NCBI GenBank assembly: GCA_028752905.1
Contig: JAQNBH010000007.1
Location: 43,968,588 to 44,032,587, forward strand
Length of the DNA stretch: 64,000 bases
Direction of reading: 5' to 3'
Source of the DNA: Cladorhizidae sp. MBARI D1340-BT2
Taxonomy: Eukaryota; Porifera; Demospongiae; Poecilosclerida; Cladorhizidae
Shown here: positions 1 through 11,659 of the stretch, one piece after another
Position numbering within the stretch: the first letter of the stretch is position 1
Layout of the letters: each line of letters begins with the position of its first letter
Made by a program: the position numbers and the translations under genes
The notes under the pieces: model-generated
Databases searched by the model: none
What the model was told of the DNA's origin: nothing
What the model saw: the letters and a program-made list of their open reading frames with translations, nothing else

Positions 1-3000
1 TGGATGCTAGTGAGGGTGACCACTAGACAGCATGGATGCTAGTGAGGGTGACCACTAGACAGCAAGGGTGACCACTAGACAGCATGGATGCTAGTGAGGG
101 TGACCACTAGACAGCATGGATGCTAGTGAGGGTGACCACTAGACAGCATGGATGCTAGTGAGGGTGACCACTAGACAGCAAGGGTGACCACTAGACAGCA
201 TGGATGCTAGTGAGGGTGACCACTAGACAGCATGGATGCTAGTGAGGGTGACTACTAGACAGCATGGATGCTAGTGAGGGTGACCACTAGACAGCATGGA
301 TGCTAGTGAGGGTGACCACTAGACAGCATGGATGCTAGTGAGGGTGACTACTAGACAGCATGGATGCTAGTGAGGGTGACCACTAGACAGCATGGATGCT
401 AGTGAGGGTGACCACTAGACAGCATGGATGCTAGTGAGGGTGACCACTAGACAGCATGGATGCTAGTGAGGGTGACCACTAGACAGCATGGATGCTAGTG
501 AGGGTGACCACTAGACAGCATGGATGCTAGTGAGGGTGACTACTAGACAGCATGGATGCTAGTGAGGGTGACCACTAGACAGCATGGATGCTAGTGAGGG
601 TGACTACTAGACAGCATGGATGCTAGTGAGGGTGACTACTAGACAGCATGGATGCTAGTGAGGGTGACCACTAGACAGCATGGATGCTAGTGAGGGTGAC
701 CACTAGACAGCATGGATGCTAGTGAGGGTGACCACTAGACAGCATGGATGCTAGTGAGGGTGACCACTAGACAGCATGGATGCTAGTGAGGGTGACCACT
801 AGACAGCATGGATGCTAGTGAGGATGACCACTAGACAGCATGGATGCTAGTGAGGGTGACTACTAGACAGCATGGATGCTAGTGAGGGTGACTACTAGAC
901 AGCATGGATGCTAGTGAGGGTGACTACTAGACAGCATGGATGCTAGTGAGGGTGACTACTAGACAGCATGGATGCTAGTGAGGGTGACTACTAGACAGCA
1001 TGGATGCTAGTGAGGGTGACCACTAGACAGCATGGATGCTAGTGAGGGTGACCACTAGACAGCATGGATGCTAGTGAGGGTGACCACTAGACAGCATGGA
1101 TGCTAGTGAGGGTGACCACTAGACAGCATGGATGCTAGTGAGGGTGACCACTAGACAGCATGGATGCTAGTGAGGGTGACCACTAGACAGCATGGATGCT
1201 AGTGAGGGTGACTACTAGACAGCATGGATGCTAGTGAGGGTGACTACTAGACAGCATGGATGCTAGTGAGGGTGACCACTAGACAGCATGGATGCTAGTG
1301 AGGGTGACCACTAGACAGCATGGATGCTAGTGAGGGTGACTACTAGACAGCATGGATGCTAGTGAGGGTGACTACTAGACAGCATGGATGCTAGTGAGGG
1401 TGACCACTAGACAGCATGGATGCTAGTGAGGGTGACCACTAGACAGCATGGATGCTAGTGAGGGTGACCACTAGACAGCATGGATGCTAGTGAGGGTGAC
1501 CACTAGACAGCATGGATGCTAGTGAGGGTGACTACTAGACAGCATGGATGCTAGTGAGGGTGACTACTAGACAGCATGGATGCTAGTGAGGGTGACTACT
1601 AGACAGCATGGATGCTAGTGAGGGTGACTACTAGACAGCATGGATGCTAGTGAGGGTGACTACTAGACAGCATGGATGCTAGTGAGGGTGACCACTAGAC
1701 AGCATGGATGCTAGTGAGGGTGACCACTAGACAGCATGGATGCTAGTGAGGGTGACTACTAGACAGCATGGATGCTAGTGAGGGTGACCACTAGACAGCA
1801 TGGATGCTAGTGAGGGTGACCACTAGACAGCATGGATGCTAGTGAGGGTGACCACTAGACAGCATGGATGCTAGTGAGGGTGACTACTAGACAGCATGGA
1901 TGCTAGTGAGGGTGACTACTAGACAGCATGGATGCTAGTGAGGGTGACCACTAGACAGCATGGATGCTAGTGAGGGTGACCACTAGACAGCATGGATGCT
2001 AGTGAGGGTGACTACTAGACAGCATGGATGCTAGTGAGGGTGACCACTAGACAGCATGGATGCTAGTGAGGGTGACTACTAGACAGCATGGATGCTAGTG
2101 AGGGTGACTACTAGACAGCATGGATGCTAGTGAGGGTGACCACTAGACAGCATGGATGCTAGTGAGGGTGACCACTAGACAGCATGGATGCTAGTGAGGG
2201 TGACCACTAGACAGCATGGATGCTAGTGAGGGTGACTACTAGACAGCATGGATGCTAGTGAGGGTGACTACTAGACAGCATGGATGCTAGTGAGGGTGAC
2301 TACTAGACAGCATGGATGCTAGTGAGGGTGACCACTAGACAGCATGGATGCTAGTGAGGGTGACCACTAGACAGCAAGGGTGACCACTAGACAGCATGGA
2401 TGCTAGTGAGGGTGACCACTAGACAGCATGGATGCTAGTGAGGGTGACCACTAGACAGCATGGATGCTAGTGAGGGTGACCACTAGACAGCAAGGGTGAC
2501 CACTAGACAGCATGGATGCTAGTGAGGGTGACCACTAGACAGCATGGATGCTAGTGAGGGTGACCACTAGACAGCATGGATGCTAGTGAGGGTGACTACT
2601 AGACAGCATGGATGCTAGTGAGGGTGACTACTAGACAGCATGGATGCTAGTGAGGGTGACTACTAGACAGCATGGATGCTAGTGAGGGTGACTACTAGAC
2701 AGCATGGATGCTAGTGAGGGTGACTACTAGACAGCATGGATGCTAGTGAGGGTGACCACTAGACAGCATGGATGCTAGTGAGGGTGACCACTAGACAGCA
2801 TGGATGCTAGTGAGGGTGACTACTAGACAGCATGGATGCTAGTGAGGGTGACCACTAGACAGCATGGATGCTAGTGAGGGTGACCACTAGACAGCATGGA
2901 TGCTAGTGAGGGTGACCACTAGACAGCATGGATGCTAGTGAGGGTGACCACTAGACAGCAAGGGTGACCACTAGACAGCATGGATGCTAGTGAGGGTGAC

Positions 3001-3315
3001 TACTAGACAGCATGGATGCTAGTGAGGGTGACCACTAGACAGCATGGATGCTAGTGAGGGTGACCACTAGACAGCATGGATGCTAGTGAGGGTGACTACT
3101 AGACAGCATGGATGCTAGTGAGGGTGACCACTAGACAGCATGGATGCTAGTGAGGGTGACCACTAGACAGCATGGATGCTAGTGAGGGTGACTACTAGAC
3201 AGCATGGATGCTAGTGAGGGTGACCACTAGACAGCATGGATGCTAGTGAGGGTGACCACTAGACAGCATGGATGCTAGTGAGGGTGACTACTAGACAGCA
3301 TGGATGCTAGTGAGG
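1..3315. repeat. 32-bp minisatellite array, about 100 copies
   Basis: A 32-bp unit beginning TGGATGCTAGTGAGGGTGAC repeats head to tail from the first base of the window to a truncated last copy near 3315. Units come in two forms that differ by one base (GACCACTAG or GACTACTAG), often in short runs of the same form. A few units are shortened to 20 bp by loss of the TGGATGCTAGTG part (near 61, 180, 2375, 2490 and 2960). CTAGTG and CACTAG within a unit are inverted repeats of each other. The unit is not a multiple of three and no open frame crosses the array. It lies upstream of the first visible ARID2 exon, so it may be intronic; the window edge prevents proof. Confidence 0.97.
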
Positions 3316-3410
3316 ACAGCATCCTTGAATACCCCAGGATGTTTGGCCTTGGCCTAGAATAGTCCTATCTATACCTTGCCCTAGCCATGGCACTGCATTC
3401 TGGGTTTCTA

Positions 3411-3700
3411 TTTAGCCTGTCCTGAGGTTGGCCCTGTGTTTAGCCTGTCCTGAGGCAGCCTCTGTGTTTAGCCTGTCCTGAGGTAAGCCCTGTGTTCAGC
3501 CTGTCCTGAGGTAGTCCCTGTGTCTAGCCTGTCCTGGGGTAGTCCCTGTGTTTAGCCTGTCCTGAGGTAGGCCCTGTGTTCAGCCTGTCCTGAGGTAGGC
3601 CCTGTGTTTAGCCTGTCCTGGGGTAGTCCCTGTGTTTAGCCTGTCCTGAGGTAGTCCCTGTGTTCAGCCTGTCCTGAGGTAGTCCCTGGGGTAGTCCCTA
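3411..3700. repeat. 28-bp minisatellite, about 10 copies
   Basis: Degenerate tandem copies of a unit beginning TTTAGCCTGTCCTGAGGTAG and ending CCCTGTG. Copies differ at several positions (TTTAG, TTCAG or TCTAG; GAGG or GGGG). The 95 bases between this array and the first one hold nothing recognisable. Confidence 0.93.
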
Positions 3701-3772
3701 ATGTCCTAGGAAAGAAAGATTGTGGCAGTACAGGGATACATGTATGTGTGCTTGCTTGAGCGAAGTGTGTGT

Positions 3773-4432
3773 GTTATGAGCCTGGTGGTGTGTGTGTGTG
3801 TGTTATGAGCCTGGTAATGTGTGTGTGTGTTTTGTGAGCCTGGTAATGTGTGTGTGTGTTTTGTGAGCCTGGTAATGTGTGTGTGTGTTTTGTGAGCCTG
3901 GTGGTGTGTGTGTGTTTTGTGAGCCTGGTAATGTGTGTGTGTGTTTTGTGAGCCTGGTAATGTGTGTGTGTTTTGTGAGCCTGGTAATGTGTGTGTGTGT
4001 TTTGTGAGCCTGGTAATGTGTGTGTGTGTTTTGTGAGCCTGGTAATGTGTGTGTGTGTTTTGTGAGCCTGGTAATGTGTGTGTGTGTTTTGTGAGCCTGG
4101 TAATGTGTGTGTGTGTTTTGTGAGCCTGGTAATGTGTGTGTGTGTTTTGTGAGCCTGGTAATGTGTGTGTGTGTTTTGTGAGCCTGGTGGTGTGTGTGTG
4201 TTTTGTGAGCCTGGTAATGTGTGTGTGTGTTTTGTGAGCCTGGTAATGTGTGTGTGTGTTTTGTGAGCCTGGTAATGTGTGTGTGTGTTTTGTGAGCCTG
4301 GTAATGTGTGTGTGTGTTTTGTGAGCCTGGTAATGTGTGTGTGTGTTTTGTGAGCCTGGTAATGTGTGTGTGTGTTTTGTGAGCCTGGTGGTGTGTGTGT
4401 GTGTGTTTTGTGAGCCTGGTGGTGTGTGTATT
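3773..4432. repeat. 30-bp TG-rich minisatellite
   Basis: Roughly 23 copies of a unit made of TGTGAGCCTGGTAA followed by a (GT)n stretch and TTTT. The GT run varies by one or two dinucleotides and some units read GGTGG instead of GGTAA. The reverse strand is open for 268 codons as a low-complexity His/Thr-rich string; this comes from the repeat and is not a gene. The array ends about 35 bases before an ARID2 exon acceptor. Confidence 0.95.
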
Positions 4433-4466
4433 TTATGTCTTTCTACATTTTCTACGATGTGTTCAG

Positions 4467-4601
4467 GTTGGAAGGCAACTACCTGGAGTGCCGGGGGAGC
4501 TATGTGTCGCAACTGGAGATGTATTCCCTCTACCTGTTGGCCTGTACTCGTGCGGGATCCAACAATACACTCAGCAATTCAGAGTTCAATGTGCTGTTGA
4601 G
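4467..4601 (+). CDS. ARID2: ARID2-like exon a: first part of the RFX-type DNA-binding segment
   Basis: This exon sits between a TTCAG acceptor and a GAG|GTGGGA donor. It encodes about 44 residues, including SYVSQLEMYSLYLLAC and LSNSEFNVLLR. That is the pattern of the RFX-like DNA-binding segment of ARID2, where a helix with an E-MY-YL-C pattern is followed by FxxxLR. ARID2 (BAF200) is the targeting subunit of PBAF SWI/SNF chromatin remodelling complexes and acts in the nucleus. The exon begins and ends mid-codon (completed by 1 nt, leaving 2 nt), which matches the next exon. The N-terminal ARID domain and the armadillo-like region expected for the family lie upstream of the window. The identification rests on this exon together with the later zinc-finger and C-terminal exons. 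Confidence 0.85.
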
Positions 4602-4780
4602 GTGGGAGTGGCATGGGTGTGGGCGGGGCTAGGGTGTGGGAGTGGCAAGGGTGCATGTGACATAGTTCAAGTTTGTATACCTGCTCGAGCAGGGAAGGTC
4701 TATTGAAGCATCTCATCGTGGTCATTGGCACGCCCAGTTCTGACTGGCTCGTTATGTCACTAGGCTACTAGTTTGATACG

Positions 4781-4935
4781 AGTTGCTGCCAGCTCTTCCC
4801 CAGCCTTGGGGGAGTCTTGAGTTGCTGCCAGCTCTTCCCCAGCCTTGGAGGAGCCTTGAGTTGCTGCCAGCTCTTCCCCAGCCTTGGAGGAGCTTTGAGT
4901 TGCTGCCAGCTCTTCCCCAGCCTTGGAGGAGCCTT
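4781..4935. repeat. 39-bp minisatellite, 4 copies, in an ARID2 intron
   Basis: Four near-identical copies of a unit starting AGTTGCTGCCAGCTCTTCCC. Because 39 is a multiple of three, both strands stay open for short stretches. It lies in the 651-bp intron between ARID2-like exons a and b. Confidence 0.93.
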
Positions 4936-5252
4936 ACCAACATTTTTTGGTCTTCTATGAATATACTGAAGTAGGTCAGAGTTTAACGCACTCCTACAAG
5001 CAATGGCTTCCATGGTCAAGGCTGGCCATGAGTGGAGAGCTTGTGGTCATACAGGAATGGTTTCTGTGTGATTAGTTCAATTATGTGAATACCAAATGTT
5101 GGAGATTTTCAGCTGTTGCTGTCCTTATGAATATGTTCAGCCTTCACATGTCTTTAGTACGTAGATTACTAGACGTGGTTAGATAGATTACTAGATTATG
5201 TTTCTGCCATGTTTGCTGTAAGGTGTGATTTGTCTCCTCTGTATGTGTGTAG

Positions 5253-6509
5253 GAAGGTGTTTGTGAATGCTCTCTCTACACGCATCGCTGTGGGTTACCA
5301 GAGTGTGAACATGGTGGCAGGTCTAGCCAAGAGACTGTCACCATCTTCCTCCTCCACCTCCTCTGCACAGCCTCAGCGTGACTCCCTCACTGTCATCACA
5401 CCTATCACTCGTCTCACCACACCCCTCACACCCATCCACACCAGCGCAGCCTCAAGTAACCTAGCCCCCAACGCCAGCACGCAATCCATTCCGGTCAGTG
5501 CAATGGCGGCTCTGTCTCGAGTAGATTACTCCACCAGGTCACCTCTGGCTGTATCCAGCAAGGCAGAGAAAGCAAACACTGGCAGTTGTCTGCCTGGGTG
5601 TGGTAGGGACGACATGGACAGTGAGGGTGGTTGCGTAGAAGGAAGGCCTGGTGATGTTAGTCATGGGGATGGCGTCAATGGTGTTGAAGACGAAGAAGAA
5701 GAAGGCAAGGAGGATGAAGAGATGGACGACAGTCTGCATTGGGCTAAGCGTATCAAGTTAATGTGCGATGAGGGAGTATCTGAGACTACGGTATGGAGCA
5801 CTGCAAGACCTACCGTGGTGTCCCGGCTGCCAGCTGCAGCTGTGGTAATGCCCAGTACACTAACAGCCGGAGTTTCAAGAGACATGAACAGTGTTTCTCC
5901 TCCACCTCCAGCGATGGTGAGCACAGCACTGCCAACAACCAGTCAGCCAAAGGCTGCTGCTCTTACGATGGGGACTAGCCTGCCGTCACCATCGACTGTC
6001 CCGGCGGCCGATGCCAGCAGCAGAAGCAACTCCATTTCTCCTCTGCCCCCTCCATCATCTGTTGGTGAGCTCCAGAATGTGGGGCGCGTAGATAGCGACT
6101 TGTCTCGGACACACGGCATCAAGCCAAACCTACCTGCCAAGAACAACCACCTCCTGCAGGTGTCACGCCCCCAGCCTTCGCCAGACACAACACCTCCCCG
6201 TACACCCGCGCTACACACACCCACATCCTCCCTCTCCAATCTCACGTCATCCCTTCCGGTGTCCCTCTCCCTCTCCTCCCTCCGCACTACCAAGGTGGCC
6301 TCTCTCTCGACTCCCACTCCCACTATTCCGTCCCTCTCCTCGTCTCCCCACACAGTCCTCTCTCTGGAGAAGGAGTCTTTGTCCGCTAAGTCCAGCCCTA
6401 GCCCCGCACCCAGTGACCTCTCGTCCTACACGACTAGCAGTGCGCCAGTGGTGCCCGAGGTGGTCAACATTGCAGACAGTAAGACTTGCCTCTGGAACAA
6501 GTGCAACAG
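5253..6509 (+). CDS. ARID2: ARID2-like exon b: end of RFX segment, long disordered linker, start of zinc finger 1
   Basis: A 1257-bp exon follows a TGTGTAG acceptor and ends AACAG|GTATGG. Its start, KVFVNALSTRIAVGYQ, continues the RFX-type segment of exon a in frame. The next roughly 380 residues are low complexity, rich in Ser, Thr and Pro, with an acidic patch near residue 150 (EDEEEEGKEDEEMDD). The long central part of vertebrate ARID2 is also poorly conserved and disordered. The last residues, CLWNKC, are the CxxxxC half of a C2H2 finger completed in the next exon. An in-frame ATG at 5209 lies in the intron and is not the start, because splicing from exon a keeps the frame. The linker probably contacts other PBAF or transcription partners (inference). 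Confidence 0.88.
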
Positions 6510-6529
6510 GTATGGTCACATGTGAGTGC

Positions 6530-6712
6530 ATGTATGGCACATGACTGTTACATGCTGAGTGCGTGTATGGCACATGACTGTCACATGCTGAGTGCATGTA
6601 TGGCACATGACTGTCACATGCTGAGTGTGTGTATGGCACATGACTGTCACATGCTGAGTGCGTGTATGGCACATGACTGTCACATGCTGAGTGCATGTAT
6701 GGCACATGTATA
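6530..6712. repeat. 33-bp minisatellite, about 6 copies, just inside an ARID2 intron
   Basis: Tandem copies of a unit containing ATGGCACATGACTGTCACAT begin about 20 bases after the exon b donor. The unit is a multiple of three, so short spurious frames appear on both strands. Confidence 0.93.
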
Positions 6713-7180
6713 AGCTAACAACTACATGGCTAATCGTTGGCAATATTTCCTGCACTGAGGGAGTGGTGAGATTATATATACTGTCTCTTTGTCTTGAGCT
6801 GATTCTTGACTTCTCGTCTTCAACTGATGACATCACCACTAGCTAACGAGCCATTGCAGGTTGGCCATTAGCTGTTGGGTTTAAGTGTTCATCCCGCCCC
6901 CTGGTTGCTGCTACCCTTCCCTCCCGTGAGGATCTACCGGGAACATGCTAATGCATGGACTAGTCTTCGGTATAACTACTGCGTGCAGTGGATGGTTCCA
7001 CTAGTGGCCTCTCCCCCCACAAGACTTGTAGACACACATGTGTGTCAGGGTGGCTCTCTAGCTTGTGTTGTGTTGTTGCTCAGCAGTGCACATGCATGTA
7101 CATGCATGTAGCTGTCTGTCGTGTTTGCCATAATAATCAATGTATTTCCTGTGCTTACCGCATCTTCCTGTTTGCTCTAG

Positions 7181-7322
7181 CCTGCATTCTAATTGGTCAT
7201 CATTGTTGGCTCACTTGAGCCGCGCACATCTTTCCTGCACTTCTTACCCTGCCTCGTGTCGTTGGGATGGTTGCCATAGCAATTTTAACCGACAAAAACT
7301 CTCTCTCCTCTCACACTTGCAG
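7181..7322 (+). CDS. ARID2: ARID2-like exon c: rest of zinc finger 1 and most of finger 2
   Basis: The exon runs from TTTGCTCTAG| to CACTTGCAG|GTTGGT and encodes 47 residues. It begins LHSNWSSLLAHLSRAH, which supplies the two His of finger 1 (C-x4-C in exon b, then H-x4-H here). It continues CRWDGCHSNFNRQ and LLSHLQ, giving C-x4-C and the first His of finger 2. Vertebrate ARID2 has the same two unusual C-terminal C2H2 fingers with a tryptophan between the paired cysteines (CLW, CxW), seen here in both. The entry phase completes the AG left by exon b, and the exon ends in phase 0. Confidence 0.9.
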
Positions 7323-7359
7323 GTTGGTTAGGACACACACACCTGTATGTTCCATACCA

Positions 7360-7912
7360 CATAGAGCCATTGCCAAACTACTTCAACCTTCCTGAACCCA
7401 TTATCATGTTGGTCCAGTGTGTGTCCCCATAGAGCTATTGTCAACCTACTTCAACCTACTTCAACCTGCCTCCACCCAGTATGGTGTTGGTCCAGTGTGT
7501 GTCCCCATAGAGCTATTGTCAACCTACTTCAACCTGCCTCCACCCAGTATGGTGTTGGTCCAGTGTGTGTCCCCATAGAGCTATTGTCAACCTACTTCAA
7601 CCTGCCTCCACCCAGTATGGTGTTGGTCCAGTGTGTGTCCCCATAGAGCTATTGTCAACCTACTTCAACCTGCCTCCATCCAGTGTGGTGTTGGTCTAGA
7701 ATGTGTCCCCATAGAGCTATTGTCAACCTACTTCAACCTGCCTCCACCCAGTGTGGTGTTGGTCCAGTGTGTGTCCCCATAGAGCTATTTTCAACCTACT
7801 TCACCCTGCCTCCACTAAGTGTGATGTTGATCCAGTGTGTATCCCCATAGAGCTATCGCCAACTTATCTCAACCCAGTGTGATGTTGGTCCAGAGTGTGT
7901 GTCTCCATAGAG
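7360..7912. repeat. 68-bp minisatellite, about 7 copies, in an ARID2 intron
   Basis: Copies carry TTGGTCCAGTGTGTGTCCCC followed by ATAGAGCTATTGTCAACC and a CCTCCACCCAGT segment. Outer copies on both sides are more diverged than central ones, as expected for an array growing from its middle. Intron length between exons c and d is 708 bp. Confidence 0.93.
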
Positions 7913-8030
7913 CTGTGTTTGCATTCCTAAGCTTTGCATCATCAGCCATTCCTGCCTAGAAGGTGCCAGTCAGGTCCCCAGGGAACTTGCTGGTGTAATG
8001 TTGTTGTTATAATGGTGTGTGTTAATATAG

Positions 8031-8117
8031 GCGTGTCATTGCACTGATGACCACACCTACTCTCCTCCAAACGTACAGAAGACATTGGGCAGACTAAAAG
8101 CTGCACCATCCCATCAG
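8031..8117 (+). CDS. ARID2: ARID2-like exon d: end of zinc finger 2 and linker
   Basis: An 87-bp exon in phase 0 at both ends (AATATAG| to CATCAG|GTCAGA). It encodes ACHCTDDHTYSPPNV and QKTLGRLKAAPSHQ. Its histidine completes the second finger as H-LQAC-H across the intron. It then appears to splice directly to the exon at 18691, also phase 0. Human ARID2 has a longer linker here, so a small missed exon in the 10.6-kb intron cannot be excluded. Confidence 0.82.
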
Positions 8118-8305
8118 GTCAGAGGTCAGAGGGCTTGTAGTATGTAAATGTTGTCATGTGAGAGACGGTCCCTTTTATGAGGTCATTTGCCTCTTGTCTC
8201 AAATCCCAGTTAATTTACAGAAAAGCTCTATCTTTAGTATTGACCATAAATTTTTGTGCCAGTTAATAGTTCATGCTGCTGATGTCTTTAATTTCTATTT
8301 CAGCA

Positions 8306-10992
8306 CTGGTTTGTGACTAGTGACCCTTGACCTTCTAGCCTCTGCAATCAGAGGGATGTGACTGGTGACCCTTGACCTTCTAGCCTCTGCAATCAGAGGG
8401 ATGTGACGAGCGACCCTTGACCTTCTAGCCTCTGCAATCAGAGGGATGTGACGAGCGACCCTTGACCTTCTAGCCTCTGCAATCAGAGGGATGTGACGCG
8501 CGACCCTTGACCTTCTAGCCCTCTGCAATCAGAGGGATGTGACTAGTGAGACCCTTGACCTTCTAGCCCTCTGCAATCAGAGGGATGTGATTGTGACCCT
8601 TGACCTTCTAGCCTCTGCAATCAGAGGGATGTGACTAGTGAGACCCTTGACCTTCTAGCCCTCTGCAATCAGAGGGATGTGATAGTGACCCTTGACCTTC
8701 TAGCCTCTGCAATCAGAGGGATGTGACCCTTGACCTTCTAGCCTCTGCAATCAGAGGGATGTGACTAGTGACGCTTGACCTTCTAGCCCTCTGCAATCAG
8801 AGGGATGTGACGAGCGACCCTTGACCTTCTAGCCTCTGCAATCAGAGGGATGTGACTAGCGACCCTTGACCTTCTAGCCCTCTGCAATCAGAGGGATGTG
8901 ACGAGCGACCCTTGACCTTCTAGCCTCTGCAATCAGAGGGATGTGACTAGCGACCCTTGACCTTCTAGCCCTCTGCAATCAGAGGGATGTGGCTAGTGAC
9001 CCTTGACCTTCTAGCCTCTGCAATCAGAGGGATGTGACTAGTGACGCTTGACCTTCTAGCCCTCTGCAATCAGAGGGATGTGACGAGCGACCCTTGACCT
9101 TCTAGCCTCTGCAATCAGAGGGATGTGACTAGTAACCCTTGACCTTCTAGCCTCTGCAATCAGAGGGATGTGACTAGTGACCCTTGACCTTCTAGCCTCT
9201 GCAATCAGAGGGATGTGACCCTTGACCTTCTAGCCTCTGCAATCAGAGGGATGTGACTAGTGACCCTTGACCTTCTAGCCTCTGCAATCAGAGGGATGTG
9301 ACCCTTGACCTTCTAGCCCTCTGCAATCAGAGGGATGTGACGAGCGACCCTTGACCTTCTAGCCTCTGCAATCAGAGGGATGTGATAGTGACCCTTGACC
9401 TTCTAGCCTCTGCAATCAGAGGGATGTGACGAGCGACCCTTGACCTTCTAGCCTCTGCAATCAGAGGGATGTGACGAGCGACCCTTGACCTTCTAGCCTC
9501 TGCAATCAGAGGGATGTGACGAGCGACCCTTGACCTTCTAGCCCTCTGCAATCAGAGGGATGTGACTAGTGAGACCCTTGACCTTCTAGCCCTCTGCAAT
9601 CAGAGGGATGTGACTAGTGAGACCCTTGACCTTCTAGCCCTCTGCAATCAGAGGGATGTGACGAGCGACCCTTGACCTTCTAGCCTCTGCAATCAGAGGG
9701 ATGTGATTGTGACCCTTGACCTTCTAGCCTCTGCAATCAGAGGGATGTGACTAGCGACCCTTGACCTTCTAGCCTCTGCAATCAGAGGGATGTGGCTAGT
9801 GACCTTGACCTTCTAGCCTCTGCAATCAGAGGGATGTGATTGTGACCCTTGACCTTCTAGCCTCTGCAATCAGAGGGATGTGACGAGCGACCCTTGACCT
9901 TCTAGCCTCTGCAATCAGAGGGATGTGACTAGTGACCTTGACCTTCTAGCCTCTGCAATCAGAGGGATGTGGCTAGTGACCCTTGACCTTCTAGCCTCTG
10001 CAATCAGAGGGATGTGACGAGCGACCCTTGACCTTCTAGCCTCTGCAATCAGAGGGATGTGACTGGTGACCCTTGACCTTCTAGCCTCTGCAATCAGAGG
10101 GATGTGACTAGCGACCCTTGACCTTCTAGCCTCTGCAATCAGAGGGATGTGATTGTGACCCTTGACCTTCTAGCCTCTGCAATCAGAGGGATGTGACGAG
10201 CGACCCTTGACCTTCTAGCCTCTGCAATCAGAGGGATGTGACGAGCGACCCTTGACCTTCTAGCCTCTGCAATCAGAGGGATGTGACGAGCGACCCTTGA
10301 CCTTCTAGCCTCTGCAATCAGAGGGATGTGACTGGTGACCCTTGACCTTCTAGCCTCTGCAATCAGAGGGATGTGACTAGTGACCCTTGACCTTCTAGCC
10401 TCTGCAATCAGAGGGATGTGACGAGTGACCCTTGACCTTCTAGCCTCTGCAATCAGAGGGATGTGACCCTTGACCTTCTAGCCTCTGCAATCAGAGGGAT
10501 GTGACTAGCGACCCTTGACCTTCTAGCCTCTGCAATCAGAGGGATGTGACTGGTGACCCTTGACCTTCTAGCCTCTGCAATCAGAGGGATGTGACTAGTG
10601 ACCCTTGACCTTCTAGCCTCTGCAATCAGAGGGATGTGGCTAGTGACCCTTGACCTTCTAGCCTCTGCAATCAGAGGGATGTGACTAGTGACCCTTGACC
10701 TTCTAGCCACTGCAATCAGAGGGATGTGACGAGCGACCCTTGACCTTCTAGCCTCTGCAATCAGAGGGATGTGACGAGCGACCCTTGACCTTCTAGCCTC
10801 TGCAATCAGAGGGATGTGACTAGTGACCCTTGACCTTCTAGCCCTCTGCAATCAGAGGGATGTGACTAGTGACCCTTGACCTTCTAGCCTCTGCAATCAG
10901 AGGGATGTGGCTAGTGACCTTGACCTTCTAGCCCTCTGCAATCAGAGGGATGTGACTAGCGACCCTTGACCTTCTAGCCTCTGCATCAGAGG
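8306..10992. repeat. 45-bp minisatellite with a built-in hairpin, about 60 copies
   Basis: The unit contains CCCTTGACCTTCTAGCCTCT, then GCAATCAGAGGGATGTGAC and a variable GAGCG, TAGTG, TGGTG or TTG tail. Every copy includes CCTCTG-CAAT-CAGAGG, a perfect 6-bp stem with a 4-base loop. Copies with an extra C (CCCTCTG...CAGAGGG) extend the stem to 7 bp. Because 45 is a multiple of three, runs of pure copies stay open on the minus strand as a 15-residue Arg/Ser/His-rich repeat. The array fills the first 2.7 kb of the large ARID2 intron. The roughly 190 bases between exon d and the array show nothing recognisable. Confidence 0.96.
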
Positions 10993-11111
10993 GTTGGCTG
11001 GAGCCTTCTCCTTCCTATTGTTTGTAGAGGCTACCATGGATACGGGATATTTGGATGCGAATAGCTGGATAAGCCACCATAACTGGTTCAGAATGTGACA
11101 ATCCCCTATGC

Positions 11112-11340
11112 AAGTGGAGTGTAGCCTGCAGGACAGATGGAGTGTAGCCTGCAGGACAAGTGGTGTGTATCCTTCAGGTCAAGTGTAGTGTATCCTTCAG
11201 GTCAAGTGGTGTGTATCCTTCAGGTCAAGTGGTGTGTAGCCTGCAGGACAAGTGGTGTGTATCCTTCAGGTCAAGTGGTGTGTATCCTTCAGGACAGGTG
11301 GAGTATAGTCTGCAGGACAAGTGTAGTGTAGCCTGTTATA
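11112..11340. repeat. 23-bp minisatellite, about 10 copies
   Basis: Copies alternate between GTGTATCCTTCAGGTCAAGT and GTGTAGCCTGCAGGACAAGT types. Short open frames on the plus strand come from the repeat. Confidence 0.88.
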
Positions 11341-11466
11341 AATGTACATACCAGAGGATTCTTTTTGGCAGCACAGACAAGTAGTTTTCTGGACTCTTCC
11401 ACATTTACCAGACAACGAACACTTATTCTAGATATGCATTACTTTCTATTGTTCTATCATGCACTT

Positions 11467-11565
11467 AATAGAAGACCGTCCTCTCTATAGGTCATGGATT
11501 CAATAGAAGACTGCCCCCTCTATAGGTCATAGACTCAATAGAAAACCGTCCTCTCTACAGGTTGT
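11467..11565. repeat. 35-bp tandem repeat, 3 copies
   Basis: Three copies of AATAGAAGACCGTCCTCTCT followed by ATAGGTCATGGATTC, with a few substitutions. It lies in the large ARID2 intron. Confidence 0.85.
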
Positions 11566-11659
11566 GTGTTCCTGCCCAAGTTTTCTGCATTTCTAACTCC
11601 TAATTGGAAAGTGCGAGACAATAGCACCAGTTGCTAGAGGAGCTCTCCTCTATACAAGG

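Noticed and set aside
3706..4512. 268-codon His/Thr-rich reverse frame
   Set aside because: Produced by the TG-rich 30-bp array; the real exon nearby is on the plus strand.
5209..5252. ATG at 5209 as the start of a 438-codon gene
   Set aside because: The upstream exon 4467-4601 splices in frame to 5253 and supplies the rest of the RFX segment, so the frame simply extends into the intron.
8306..10992. CRISPR-like array
   Set aside because: Units are contiguous with no unique spacers, the DNA is eukaryotic, and there are no cas genes.
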